A stretch of 64,000 nt of DNA from Acetatifactor muris (GTDB lineage: Bacteria > Bacillota > Clostridia > Lachnospirales > Lachnospiraceae): positions 1 to 64,000 of the forward strand of contig NZ_JANJZD010000016.1 of the NCBI RefSeq assembly GCF_024623325.1, read 5' to 3'. The position numbers were made by a program, and so were the translations under genes. The notes below the pieces were generated by a model. The model had not been told where the DNA came from. It worked only from the letters and a program-made list of their open reading frames with translations, and made no database searches. Of the stretch, positions 8,986 to 16,679 are shown in pieces (the stretch's first letter is position 1; every line of letters starts with the position of its first letter).

Positions 8986-9935
8986 AGTCCCTCACCGTTG
9001 ATCTTCCTGGCTATTTTGTTCGTACTAAATACCAAAATACAGCTTATCACTGACTGGAACAGCCCAATGGCCGTGGTATAGCTGTACTGCGCCCCCTCAA
9101 TACCCACCCGGTATACATAGGTGCTGATCACCTCAGCCACATCCCGCACAGCCGGATTCATCAGAACATACACCTGCTCAAATCCAATATCCATCATAGA
9201 CCCCATCCGCAAAATCAGCATCACCACAATGGTGCTCCTTATGCCTGGCAGCGTAATATACCAAATCTGTTTCAGCTTTCCCGCCCCGTCTATATAGGCT
9301 GCCTCATACAAATCCTGGTCAATGCCCGTAATGGCCGCCAGATACACAATGGTCCCCCAGCCGGCTCCCTGCCAGATTCCGGAAATGATAAACATTGCCG
9401 GCCACCATTCCTTTTTCCCCATAAAGTAAATGGCTTCTCCCCCAAAGGCCTTGATAACCGTATTGACAATCCCGGTGCCGGGAGAAAGCAAATCAATGAG
9501 AATCCCTCCCAGAACCACCCATGACATAAAATGGGGCAGATACATAATACTCTGGGAAATCTTTTTAAACCCTCTAAGCTTCACCTCATTGAGGAAAATT
9601 GCCAGAATAATCGGAACCGGAAACCCAAACAATACACTTCCCGCGTTCAAAAGCAGCGTATTCTTTAAAATGGTATAAAAATTCTTCCCCGTAAACAGCC
9701 GCCTGAAATGCTCCAGTCCCACCCACTTGCTTCCGAAAAATCCGGTGGAAAATTTATAATCCTGAAACGCCATCACTGTGCCCAGCATGGGAACATATTT
9801 GAATATTATGAAGTACAGCAAAATCGGCGCCAGGAAAATATAGAGCCATTTGTCACGTCTTAAATCTTTTAGCAGCGGTCTCTTGACAGACCTGCTTTTT
9901 TCAGAATTTGCCGGCTTTTTTGACAATTTTTCCAA
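8979..9935 (-). CDS. Carbohydrate ABC transporter permease, LplB/YteP type
   Basis: A 318-residue CUT1 permease with six membrane segments (first: WLYIFLAPILLYFIIFKYVP) and the EAA loop QDLYEAAYIDGAGKLKQIWYITLPGI. It is the first gene of the pectin locus. The start is a TTG at 9935, set six bases behind AAAGGAG; no ATG in frame has a comparable site. Its partner is the LplC-type permease that overlaps its 3' end. In Bacillus the homologous YteP/YtcP/YtcQ set handles complex pectin fragments, which agrees with the enzymes here. Confidence 0.93.
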   Translation of the reverse strand: MEKLSKKPANSEKSRSVKRPLLKDLRRDKWLYIFLAPILLYFIIFKYVPMLGTVMAFQDYKFSTGFFGSKWVGLEHFRRLFTGKNFYTILKNTLLLNAGSVLFGFPVPIILAIFLNEVKLRGFKKISQSIMYLPHFMSWVVLGGILIDLLSPGTGIVNTVIKAFGGEAIYFMGKKEWWPAMFIISGIWQGAGWGTIVYLAAITGIDQDLYEAAYIDGAGKLKQIWYITLPGIRSTIVVMLILRMGSMMDIGFEQVYVLMNPAVRDVAEVISTYVYRVGIEGAQYSYTTAIGLFQSVISCILVFSTNKIARKINGEGLW

Positions 9936-10002
9936 TCTTTTCTCCTTTCTGCTTTGTCATTTGTTTGCTATTTTCGTCGTTTTTATAGTTTTTATGTGTT
10001 TT

Positions 10003-10037
10003 ATTATATAAAACATGCGCAAATTTGTATCTGACAA
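10003..10037 (-). promoter_or_regulatory. Candidate promoter of the pectin operon
   Basis: On the minus strand a TATAAT (10003-10008) lies 68 bases upstream of the TTG start of the first permease gene. At the 17-base distance there is only a weak GATACA; a TTGTCA (10032-10037) is 23 bases away, too far for a normal promoter. A weak -35 would suit an activator-dependent promoter controlled by the AraC protein. Confidence 0.35.
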
Positions 10038-10162
10038 TATCATCAAAAAATATGCGGATATTATCATATCACCTCCCATGATCCGGCAAAAACGGCACCT
10101 CTGCCAGACAATCCACAGATTTCACTGACTGTCCAATCCGCGCTCTATTTATCTTTTTTCTC

Positions 10163-10192
10163 TTGACAAACATCCCCAAATACGTCTATACT
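10163..10192 (+). promoter_or_regulatory. Promoter of the SRP RNA gene
   Basis: TTGACA (10163-10168), an 18-base spacer and TATACT (10187-10192) form a near-consensus sigma-A promoter. The RNA 5' end would fall about seven bases later, exactly where the terminal helix of the SRP RNA begins (10199). Confidence 0.85.
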
Positions 10193-10198
10193 AAAAAA

Positions 10199-10361
10199 GC
10201 CGTACATTTTCGGTCTTCAATGCAGTGATGAAATTCGGTCTTGCGCAATGGGAATCTGCGAACCGTGTCAGGTTGGGAACAAAGCAGCACTAAGCGGAAC
10301 CTCTCATGTGCCGTAAGGCAGCCGGGTGGAGCTGTATCTGATTTCCGGGGTGTACGGTCTT
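10199..10361 (+). ncRNA. ffs: Signal recognition particle RNA (4.5S/scRNA)
   Basis: The RNA component of SRP, which binds Ffh and targets nascent membrane proteins to SecYEG. The conserved helix-8 region is clear: GTCAGGT, then GGGAAC containing the GGAA tetraloop, then AAGCAGCACTAAG, followed by CTCATGTGCCG as in Firmicute scRNA. The base pairs next to the tetraloop differ from the usual UCC/GGA but still pair (UUG/CAA), a compensatory change. The first eight bases (GCCGTACA) pair with TGTACGGT near 10351-10358, closing the molecule at about 160 nt, shorter than the ~270-nt Bacillus form, so an Alu-type domain may be reduced. Exact ends are estimates. Confidence 0.87.
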
Positions 10362-10472
10362 TGTATATCACTGATGACAGACCAGTCCGCAGGCCGTCTG
10401 CACGCATTCTGGTAACGTTTCAGCCCCGCTGGGGATTCCGCCGCACGATACATGGAACCGGAGAAGAAATTG

Positions 10473-11399
10473 ATGGAAATGACTCCTGAAAAAATCAAAG
10501 AACTGATGCAGGACTGTACACTCTGTCCGCGCAGATGCCATGCAGACCGTCTGTCAGGCAGCAAAGGCTTCTGCGGACAGAGTGCCGGGATAACGGCAGC
10601 CAGAGCTGCCCTGCACTTCTGGGAGGAACCCTGTATCTCCGGCAGCTGCGGTTCCGGAGCTGTCTTTTTCTCCGGATGTTCTCTGCAGTGCGTGTTCTGC
10701 CAGAACCGGGAAATCGCCCTGGGAAAGGCCGGCCGGCCCATATCCATAGACCGTCTGTCCGAAATTTTCCTGGAGCTGCAGGAAAAAGGAGCGGCAAATA
10801 TCAATCTTGTCACTGCAGGTCACTTTCTTCCCCAGGTATGCCTGGCCCTGCACAAAGCAAAAGGACAGGGGTTAACCCTGCCCATTGTATATAACAGCTC
10901 CGGCTACGAAGAAGTCTCCTCTCTGAAACTCCTGGAAGGCCTGGCGGACATCTATCTGCCGGACCTGAAATATCATTCTCCCAGACTTTCGGCCAGGTAC
11001 TCTCATGCTCCGGATTACTTTCAGAAGGCATCCGCGGCAATCGCGGAAATGTTCCGCCAGACTGGTCCTCCTGTTCTCACTCCTCGCAGCGCTCTGATGA
11101 AAAGGGGAACCATTGTCCGTCATTTGCTGCTTCCCGGAGAAACTGCAGACTCCAAAAGAATCCTTCGCTACCTCCACGACACCTATCAAAATGACATATA
11201 TGTCAGTATACTGAATCAATATACACCGCCCACCGGCAGTCCGGACCTTCCGGAGGAGCTCCGGCGATGCGTCTCTCCCGAAGAATATGAAAAGGTCCTG
11301 GCCTTCGCAGATGCCATCGGCATTGAACAGGGATATATTCAGGAAGGCGGGACAGCAGACGAAAGCTTTCTTCCTGCCTTTGATTTCAGCGGCCTGTAA
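10473..11399 (+). CDS. Radical SAM protein, PflX-like (putative PFL-activating family)
   Basis: A 308-residue radical SAM enzyme. The N-terminus has an extra Cys cluster (CTLCPRRC, then a Cys in KGFCGQS), and the SAM/4Fe-4S motif is FSGCSLQCVFCQNRE (CxxxCxxC, about residues 65-79). This pattern is that of PflX/YgkA-type proteins, related to pyruvate formate-lyase activase but of unproven substrate. The C-terminus keeps the family block VSILNQYTP. The frame opens at an ATG at 10452 that lacks a ribosome site; I prefer the ATG at 10473, nine bases after GGAG. It follows SRP RNA on the same strand by about 110 bases. It may be cotranscribed with ffs by read-through; I see no clear terminator between them. 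Confidence 0.85.
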   Translation: MEMTPEKIKELMQDCTLCPRRCHADRLSGSKGFCGQSAGITAARAALHFWEEPCISGSCGSGAVFFSGCSLQCVFCQNREIALGKAGRPISIDRLSEIFLELQEKGAANINLVTAGHFLPQVCLALHKAKGQGLTLPIVYNSSGYEEVSSLKLLEGLADIYLPDLKYHSPRLSARYSHAPDYFQKASAAIAEMFRQTGPPVLTPRSALMKRGTIVRHLLLPGETADSKRILRYLHDTYQNDIYVSILNQYTPPTGSPDLPEELRRCVSPEEYEKVLAFADAIGIEQGYIQEGGTADESFLPAFDFSGL

Positions 11400-11411
11400 G
11401 GCAGCAGCAGA

Positions 11412-12698
11412 TTACAGCTCCGTCCGCATCATATAGTAACCAAAGTCCCCTGCCTGAGCCGGTTCCTCCGCACATTCAAAGCTCTCAAAGCCAAACATAA
11501 TCGCCACCTGCTTTTCTCTCTCGTAAAAATTGCCCGGCACACCTATGTAATAAAAATTCTCTCCCCTCTTTTCCACCCTGCCCAGCAGCAGATGATGATA
11601 ATTATAGTAGCCATGGAGCAGAAAGCTGTTATTTACCATTCTGTAGGAAGCCGCGGGAAACAGTACAAAATCAGACGGTCTGATTGACAAATACTCCCTC
11701 TCGTCCTGAAAAGGGTGAATATGCGGATAGATCTCCCATAATTGCGCCCACTTGTCCTCTTTCTGCTGTATGGGTTTTTCTGTCTCCCGGTTTCCGGTCT
11801 GTCTGGATGCACCTGTCAGTTCCGATTCCCCTTTTTCCCGTTCATTCCTTCGTTTCTCTGTCCACTCCGCCTGTTCCTTCCTCTGTTCCTCTGTCCGCTT
11901 CTCCTGTTCATTCCTCCGTTCCTCTGTCCACTTCGCCTGTTCACTCCTCCGCTGGTCTCTCCATCTGTTCTCCCGCGCTCTCTGACGTTTCTCTATCCAC
12001 ACCTCTGCCGCTTCCTCTCTCTCTCCTTTCTGCTCCTCCTCCCTTTTCTCAGGTACTTCCTGTGGTTTATATTCAGGATTTCTTCCCTGACTCTCCTCTC
12101 TTATCTCAGCTGCCTGTGTCCTTTCTCGTTCTTTTCCATAGCCAGACACTTCTGTCCCTCTGTCGGTGAAATTCTCTCTTGTTTCTGCCTCCGAACTTCC
12201 GTTCCGTGCCTGGAAGCTCTCTTCCATTCGTGTGCCGACCCTCTCTTCTCTTCCTGTGTCGGCCCTCTCTTCTCTTCCTGTGCCGACCCTCTCTTCTCTT
12301 CCTGTGTCGGCCCTCTCCCGGCTGCCCGCTCTTCTTTCAGAGGTCCTGCTCTGCTGTTGCAGAACACAGGAAATTTCCCGTCCTGCTCCCAGTGGAATGC
12401 GGATTCCTTCCAGCTCTTCATAGCTAATACCTGTCCCGCCGATATCTTCTATATCATGACACAGATGCAGATATTGTCCCTTGCCTCCCACAATGGCCAT
12501 GCTGCCCAGAGTTTTCTCCTTTTTATTCCCCCGAAGCATGACTTCCCGGTCAAAGGAATCGGTTGGATGCAGACCTGTGACCTTCAGCTCCAGCCGCATG
12601 CTTCCATCCCGGACTTCCAGCTTGGCAAAACCGCCTCCTCTGACCCGTTCCCCGTTTTCGTAATAATCCAGATACTTTATTTTTCTGTCATATAGCAT
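11412..12698 (-). CDS. DUF6128-like Lachnospiraceae protein with charged repeat region
   Basis: A 428-residue protein of unknown function. Residues 1-~120 are a globular beta-rich domain beginning MLYDRKIKYLDYYENG. Residues ~130-310 are extremely rich in Arg and Glu and repetitive (REERVGTG/REERADTG units, then WTEERRNEQEKRTEEQ-like units), probably a single long alpha helix or disordered linker. The last ~110 residues are globular and aromatic (EIYPHIHPFQDEREYLSI...GYYNYHHLLLGRV). Both ends match what I remember of DUF6128 proteins of Clostridia; this is recognition, not a search. The start at 12698 has GGGGG seven bases upstream; a further 20 residues are open upstream. It lies behind the CdaR-type regulator. 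Its convergent neighbour ends 12 bases away. Confidence 0.85.
   Translation of the reverse strand: MLYDRKIKYLDYYENGERVRGGGFAKLEVRDGSMRLELKVTGLHPTDSFDREVMLRGNKKEKTLGSMAIVGGKGQYLHLCHDIEDIGGTGISYEELEGIRIPLGAGREISCVLQQQSRTSERRAGSRERADTGREERVGTGREERADTGREERVGTRMEESFQARNGSSEAETRENFTDRGTEVSGYGKERERTQAAEIREESQGRNPEYKPQEVPEKREEEQKGEREEAAEVWIEKRQRARENRWRDQRRSEQAKWTEERRNEQEKRTEEQRKEQAEWTEKRRNEREKGESELTGASRQTGNRETEKPIQQKEDKWAQLWEIYPHIHPFQDEREYLSIRPSDFVLFPAASYRMVNNSFLLHGYYNYHHLLLGRVEKRGENFYYIGVPGNFYEREKQVAIMFGFESFECAEEPAQAGDFGYYMMRTEL
12230..12316 (-). repeat. In-frame 24-base tandem repeat
   Basis: Nearly four copies of a 24-base unit encoding eight residues (REERVGTG alternating with REERADTG) lie in the linker of the DUF6128-like gene. 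Alternation gives a 48-base higher-order period. Because units are multiples of three, copy-number changes would alter linker length without frameshift. Confidence 0.85.
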
Positions 12699-12705
12699 AA
12701 AAATA

Positions 12706-12796
12706 CCCCCGAATATACCTTGCTGAATTTTCAGTTCTATCACCAGATGTCTTTCCATCCGGCTGACCCAACTGTTATTCCAGTATATTCAGGGGG
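12706..12796 (-). promoter_or_regulatory. Inverted repeat that could sequester the ribosome site
   Basis: In the mRNA of the DUF6128-like gene CCCCC-U-GAAUAUAC (from 12796 to 12783) can pair with GUAUAUUCGGGGG (12718 to 12706): 13 pairs with one bulged base. The 3' arm contains the GGGGG ribosome site seven bases before the ATG at 12698, and UAUUUUU follows it. It may act as an attenuator or translation switch between the CdaR-type gene and this gene. Confidence 0.5.
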
Positions 12797-12863
12797 TTGT
12801 CTCATTTATGACCATTATCCGCTTACTTTCCCATTTTCCCCGGGGAAAACCGGAGGTTCCCTT

Positions 12864-13952
12864 TTAATAGTCCAAACTGTCCTGATATTTCATATAATTA
12901 ACAACCATCAGTGCAATTTTAAAGGTAAGCGCATCGTCAAAGTCCCTCAGATCGAGCCCTGTGCTCTTCTGCAGCTTTTCGATACGGTATACCAACGTGT
13001 TCCTGTGCACGAACAGCTGTCTGGAAGTCTCCGATACATTCAAATCATTTTCGAAAAACTTATTGATCGTCGTCAGCGTCTCTTCATCCAGATCGTAAGG
13101 GACATTATTTCCAAAAATCTCTTCGATGAACATTTTGCACAGACTCATGGGAAGCTGATAAATCAGGCGGCCGATTCCCAGCGCGCTGTATGCAATGGTT
13201 CTTCTCTCCGCATAGAAAATTTTCCCCACATCCAAAGCCATTTTCGCTTCTTTGTAAGATTTCGATACATCCTTCAGCTCCGGCGCCACCGTGCCGAAGG
13301 AGACTCTCACATTAAGCATGGCTTCCGTGTTCATCATGGTTACAATGACCTCCGCCACCTCCATCAGCGTCTCATTGGTATAATCCGGCTCCAAAGCCTT
13401 AATCAGAATAACACTGCTCTCATCCACGGCAGTGATATAATCACCGGCCTGACTGGAAAAAATGCCCCGCAGAAGCTCGGTGGCGATATTATCCTTCTCA
13501 AAATGAGTCTCCACCAGGAAAACCGCTCTCGGCACGGCAGCCTCAATATGAAGCTTCTTGGCCCTGTTATAGATATCCACCAATAACAGATTGTCAAGCA
13601 GCAGATTCTGAAAAAAATTATTCCTGTCAAATCTCTCCTTGTAGGCTATGATAAGGTTCTGCAGCTGACTCACCGCAATCTTCCCCACCATATATACATC
13701 TTCGCTTACGCCTTTTGCCACCAGGACATATAAAAGTTCTCCCTCATCCATAATCTTTAACAGATGATGAACTCCGATTACCTGGCTGTCCGCAGGCGAA
13801 TAGGCAAATCCGCTGATCAGTTCGGCTGTAATATCCGGCTGTGCCGTGGTAGCTGCTACCACCCCGCCCGATAAATCATACACACACAAATCAACCTTTG
13901 TGATTGCCTTCAGTTCGTCTATACTGGTCTGAATTGTCTGACTTGAAATCAT
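12864..13952 (-). CDS. CdaR/PucR-type transcriptional regulator
   Basis: A 362-residue regulator with an N-terminal sugar-diacid-binding-like sensor (about residues 5-135), a GGDEF-like middle region typical of CdaR proteins (about 145-275) and a C-terminal PucR-type helix-turn-helix (LNVSETSRQLFVHRNTLVYRIEKLQKSTGLDLR, residues ~310-340). CdaR-type proteins sense sugar acids such as glucarate or glycerate. Here it lies downstream of the sugar-ABC ATPase gene, an arrangement common in Clostridia, so it may tune ATPase supply to carbohydrate status. That link is inferred. A hairpin at 14017-14040 lies between the two genes. Confidence 0.9.
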   Translation of the reverse strand: MISSQTIQTSIDELKAITKVDLCVYDLSGGVVAATTAQPDITAELISGFAYSPADSQVIGVHHLLKIMDEGELLYVLVAKGVSEDVYMVGKIAVSQLQNLIIAYKERFDRNNFFQNLLLDNLLLVDIYNRAKKLHIEAAVPRAVFLVETHFEKDNIATELLRGIFSSQAGDYITAVDESSVILIKALEPDYTNETLMEVAEVIVTMMNTEAMLNVRVSFGTVAPELKDVSKSYKEAKMALDVGKIFYAERRTIAYSALGIGRLIYQLPMSLCKMFIEEIFGNNVPYDLDEETLTTINKFFENDLNVSETSRQLFVHRNTLVYRIEKLQKSTGLDLRDFDDALTFKIALMVVNYMKYQDSLDY

Positions 13953-14012
13953 TCTCTGCTCTCCATGTCCTTCCTGTACCCATCCTGCGCAGATGGTGTG
14001 CTGTCAATTTTT

Positions 14013-14040
14013 AAAAGGGGATGCCGTTTCCAGCACCCCC
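14013..14040 (-). terminator. Terminator behind the sugar-ABC ATPase gene
   Basis: On the minus strand GGGGGTGC (14040-14033) pairs with GCATCCCC (14024-14017) around an eight-base loop and is followed by TTTTAA. It begins 20 bases after the ATPase stop and probably limits read-through into the regulator gene. Confidence 0.7.
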
Positions 14041-14059
14041 TGCTATGCATGTATGAAAA

Positions 14060-15175
14060 CTAATTCGTGATAATCTGCTCGGTTTCCTTATCGAACACAT
14101 GGATCTTATCAACTTCGAAAGCAAACTTGATAGAATCGCCGGGTCTTGAGGTGGTGTTGGGAGCAACCCTTGCGGTAATCGGGAACTCCTCCAGGTCAAA
14201 GTATAAGTAAACTTCTGCACCGAGCAACTCGTAAACTCTTACGGAAGACTCGAACACACTCTTCGGATCACATGTCTTGATGAATTCAGGATCATCATCC
14301 ACATTCTCAGGACGAATACCGAAAGTAACCACCTTTCCGTCATAGCCGCCGTCGATCAGCTTCTTGGATTTTGCTTCCGGAAGAGCAATGCTGTGTCCTG
14401 CAATCTCAAGGCTGGCAGTCTTGCCTTCCACCTTAACCTTTGCATCCAGGAAGTTCATCTGAGGAGATCCCATGAATCCTGCAACAAACAGATTCTGAGG
14501 CTTGTCATACAGATTCTGCGGAGTATCTACCTGCTGGATAACGCCGTCCTTCATAACAACGATTCTGGTACCCAGAGTCATAGCCTCTGTCTGGTCATGT
14601 GTAACGTAAATGATGGTGGTGCCCAGTCTCTGATGCAGCTTCGCAATCTCGATACGCATCTGTACACGCAGCTTCGCATCCAGGTTGGAAAGAGGCTCAT
14701 CCATCAGGAATACTTTGGGATTACGTACGATAGCACGACCCATGGCAACACGCTGTCTCTGACCACCGGAAAGAGCCTTCGGCTTACGATCAAGGAGAGG
14801 AGTCAGGTCCAGAATCTTAGCAGCTTCCTTAACCATCTTATCAATCTGATCCTTCGGAACCTTTCTCAGTTTCAGACCGAATGCCATATTGTCATATACA
14901 GACATATGGGGATACAGAGCATAGTTCTGGAATACCATTGCGATATCGCGATCCTTGGGTTCCACGTCATTTACAACTCTGTCGCCAATCTTCAGTTCGC
15001 CGGCAGAGATATCTTCCAGACCGGCAATCATACGAAGTGTGGTAGACTTACCGCATCCGGAGGGTCCTACGAAAATAATGAACTCCTTGTCTGCAATTTC
15101 CAGGTTAAAATCCTTAACTGCCTCAAAGCCATTGGGGTATACCTTGCAGACATTCTTTAAAGATAAACTTGCCAT
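14060..15175 (-). CDS. ugpC: Sugar ABC transporter ATP-binding protein (MsmK/UgpC type)
   Basis: A 371-residue ATPase of the CUT1 class. It has Walker A (GPSGCGKST, residues ~38-46), Q-loop, ABC signature (LSGGQRQRVAMGRA, ~134-147), Walker B (VFLMDEPLSNLDA) and the H-loop (THDQTEAMT), then an OB/TOBE regulatory domain (~240-371). No permease or binding-protein gene adjoins it. In Gram-positive bacteria one such ATPase serves many CUT1 importers, so it probably energises the pectin-fragment transporter at 6307-9935, which lacks its own ATPase. The DNA of this gene uses few codons and is less GC-rich at third positions, as expected for a highly expressed gene. Confidence 0.95.
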   Translation of the reverse strand: MASLSLKNVCKVYPNGFEAVKDFNLEIADKEFIIFVGPSGCGKSTTLRMIAGLEDISAGELKIGDRVVNDVEPKDRDIAMVFQNYALYPHMSVYDNMAFGLKLRKVPKDQIDKMVKEAAKILDLTPLLDRKPKALSGGQRQRVAMGRAIVRNPKVFLMDEPLSNLDAKLRVQMRIEIAKLHQRLGTTIIYVTHDQTEAMTLGTRIVVMKDGVIQQVDTPQNLYDKPQNLFVAGFMGSPQMNFLDAKVKVEGKTASLEIAGHSIALPEAKSKKLIDGGYDGKVVTFGIRPENVDDDPEFIKTCDPKSVFESSVRVYELLGAEVYLYFDLEEFPITARVAPNTTSRPGDSIKFAFEVDKIHVFDKETEQIITN

Positions 15176-15412
15176 AATAGAAAAACTCCTTTCACGTATA
15201 CATGTTTTCTTCCGCTCTGACGATGGCCATGCACCGTTTCACGCTTATTACATGTATCAGTATAGCGAATCGCCTCCGTTTTCGCCATACTACTATTCCA
15301 CAAATATTTTGAGACGGATTGTTAAAAATGCTTATAAACTGCCTGTCATTTTTTCCAAACCGTCAATATGACTAATTTTCCATCGTTTCCTTGGACAGAA
15401 TATACAAGGAAG

Positions 15413-16135
15413 TTATTGGTTTTGTGAATCGCTCAACAGAGATTCGTCCAGCTTATCACTGAAAATTCTTTCGTCCTCTTCCTCTGTGCCTCCCTCGGCT
15501 TCTTCAGGAGCGTTTTCTCCGTTAATCTGATCCTCCAGCTTTCTGAAGAATTTGTTGTACAGCTTTGCCGACACCCACGCCGGCGCGGAAAAGCAGAATA
15601 AAACCACAATCGGAATGATCCGCGGCACAAAAATAAACAGCACCGCCGGAACCAGGGACAGAATCATCATCAATATGGTCTTCGGAAACTGCAGAACACC
15701 GACAAAAAAAGCATTCTTGATCGTCCGCGGAATCGTGTTGTCAAATTTGGCCAGCACCGGAAAGACAAATGTACTGGTAAACAGCAGAAGAACCGCCACC
15801 ACCACCAGGATAATGTTGATGACATCGCCGAACTGCATCTCCGTATTCCGCATGATGTAAAAGTCGCCTGCCAGGATCAGAATCACGAACAGCTCTATAA
15901 TCCAGATTATGGTCGCCTGCCTGAAATTCAGTCTGAAAGATTTAAAGTAATCCCTGGTAATATAACATTCCTCGTCCCGGGCTATCTTCAGCGCCATGTA
16001 ATGCAGAGCTGTCAGAGAAGGTCCCACCGTTATAATGGGAATGCAGCAGATCATTGTCAGAATATTCAGCCACAGCAAATCCGCCATTTTATTGAGGGCC
16101 TGCATCAAAGGACTGTCCAGATTAAATAGTCTCAT
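15413..16135 (-). CDS. YesL-like membrane protein (DUF624)
   Basis: A 240-residue membrane protein with about five hydrophobic segments (for example LLWLNILTMICCIPIITVGPSLTALHY and IIWIIELFVILILAG). The N-terminal FNLDSPLMQALNKMADLLWLN matches YesL/DUF624 proteins, and the C-terminal 45 residues are acidic and cytoplasmic (EAEGGTEEEDE). In Bacillus yesL belongs to the rhamnogalacturonan locus, and relatives accompany LplB/LplC-type transporters, so a helper role in carbohydrate uptake or sensing is plausible but unproven. It stands upstream of the ATPase gene with a 237-base gap that contains no other gene. Confidence 0.9.
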   Translation of the reverse strand: MRLFNLDSPLMQALNKMADLLWLNILTMICCIPIITVGPSLTALHYMALKIARDEECYITRDYFKSFRLNFRQATIIWIIELFVILILAGDFYIMRNTEMQFGDVINIILVVVAVLLLFTSTFVFPVLAKFDNTIPRTIKNAFFVGVLQFPKTILMMILSLVPAVLFIFVPRIIPIVVLFCFSAPAWVSAKLYNKFFRKLEDQINGENAPEEAEGGTEEEDERIFSDKLDESLLSDSQNQ

Positions 16136-16193
16136 ATAAAAACCGCCTTTCCGTAAACAATAGAATACAGGAACAGAATTCTATTGTCATGAA

Positions 16194-16679
16194 TTAAAAT
16201 ATTTTCTCCATAAGTGTCACCCGTATCCCGCCGTATTCCATCTCAGGCCTCACTGTGCGGAATCCCTGTTTTCTATAGAAATTAACCGCGTACGGAGCTG
16301 CCTGTACCGACATATAGCGTTCCCCCACCTCTGTTTTCAGATACTCACACAGCTTTTCAAGAATAGTGCATCCGACTCCCATTCGATGATAATTTTCGTC
16401 CACAAACAGAAGCGACAGATGGTTTCTGTTCCTGACAGACCCTGCCCCGATAATGTTTCCCTCATCCAGAGCTACCATCAGCAGATACTCTCCCCTCAGG
16501 AAAAGCGTGTATAATTCATTCCCCGTAACAAAATAGAAAAAATTCCTGATGCCTTCTTCAGAGTATTCCTTTCCTTCAAATTTCATAAAGGTCCGCCAGA
16601 TCATCCGCATCACCGGCCGCCATTCCTCTGGTCTGGCCCATCTGATCTCATAAGGACTCCATATTGTCTTCGTATTCAT
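16194..16679 (-). CDS. GNAT family N-acetyltransferase
   Basis: A 161-residue acetyltransferase with the GNAT fold: acetyl-CoA loop NYHRMGVGCTILEKLCEYLK (RxGxGxxL-type, residues ~105-124) and the C-terminal AAPYAVNFYRKQGFRTV block. The substrate cannot be told. The ATG at 16679 overlaps the stop of the upstream hydrolase (ATGA) and has GGGAG ahead, so the two are translationally coupled. Confidence 0.9.
   Translation of the reverse strand: MNTKTIWSPYEIRWARPEEWRPVMRMIWRTFMKFEGKEYSEEGIRNFFYFVTGNELYTLFLRGEYLLMVALDEGNIIGAGSVRNRNHLSLLFVDENYHRMGVGCTILEKLCEYLKTEVGERYMSVQAAPYAVNFYRKQGFRTVRPEMEYGGIRVTLMEKIF

Noticed and set aside
11742..12695. 317-codon Phe/Leu/Pro-rich frame on the + strand, membrane-protein-like
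   Set aside because: Caused by the Arg/Glu repeats of the DUF6128-like gene read backwards; no start signals.
12833..12848. Perfect palindrome TTTTCCCCGGGGAAAA
   Set aside because: No loop and no T run behind it, so not a standard terminator; too short to interpret, although it lies next to the CdaR-type gene's 3' end.
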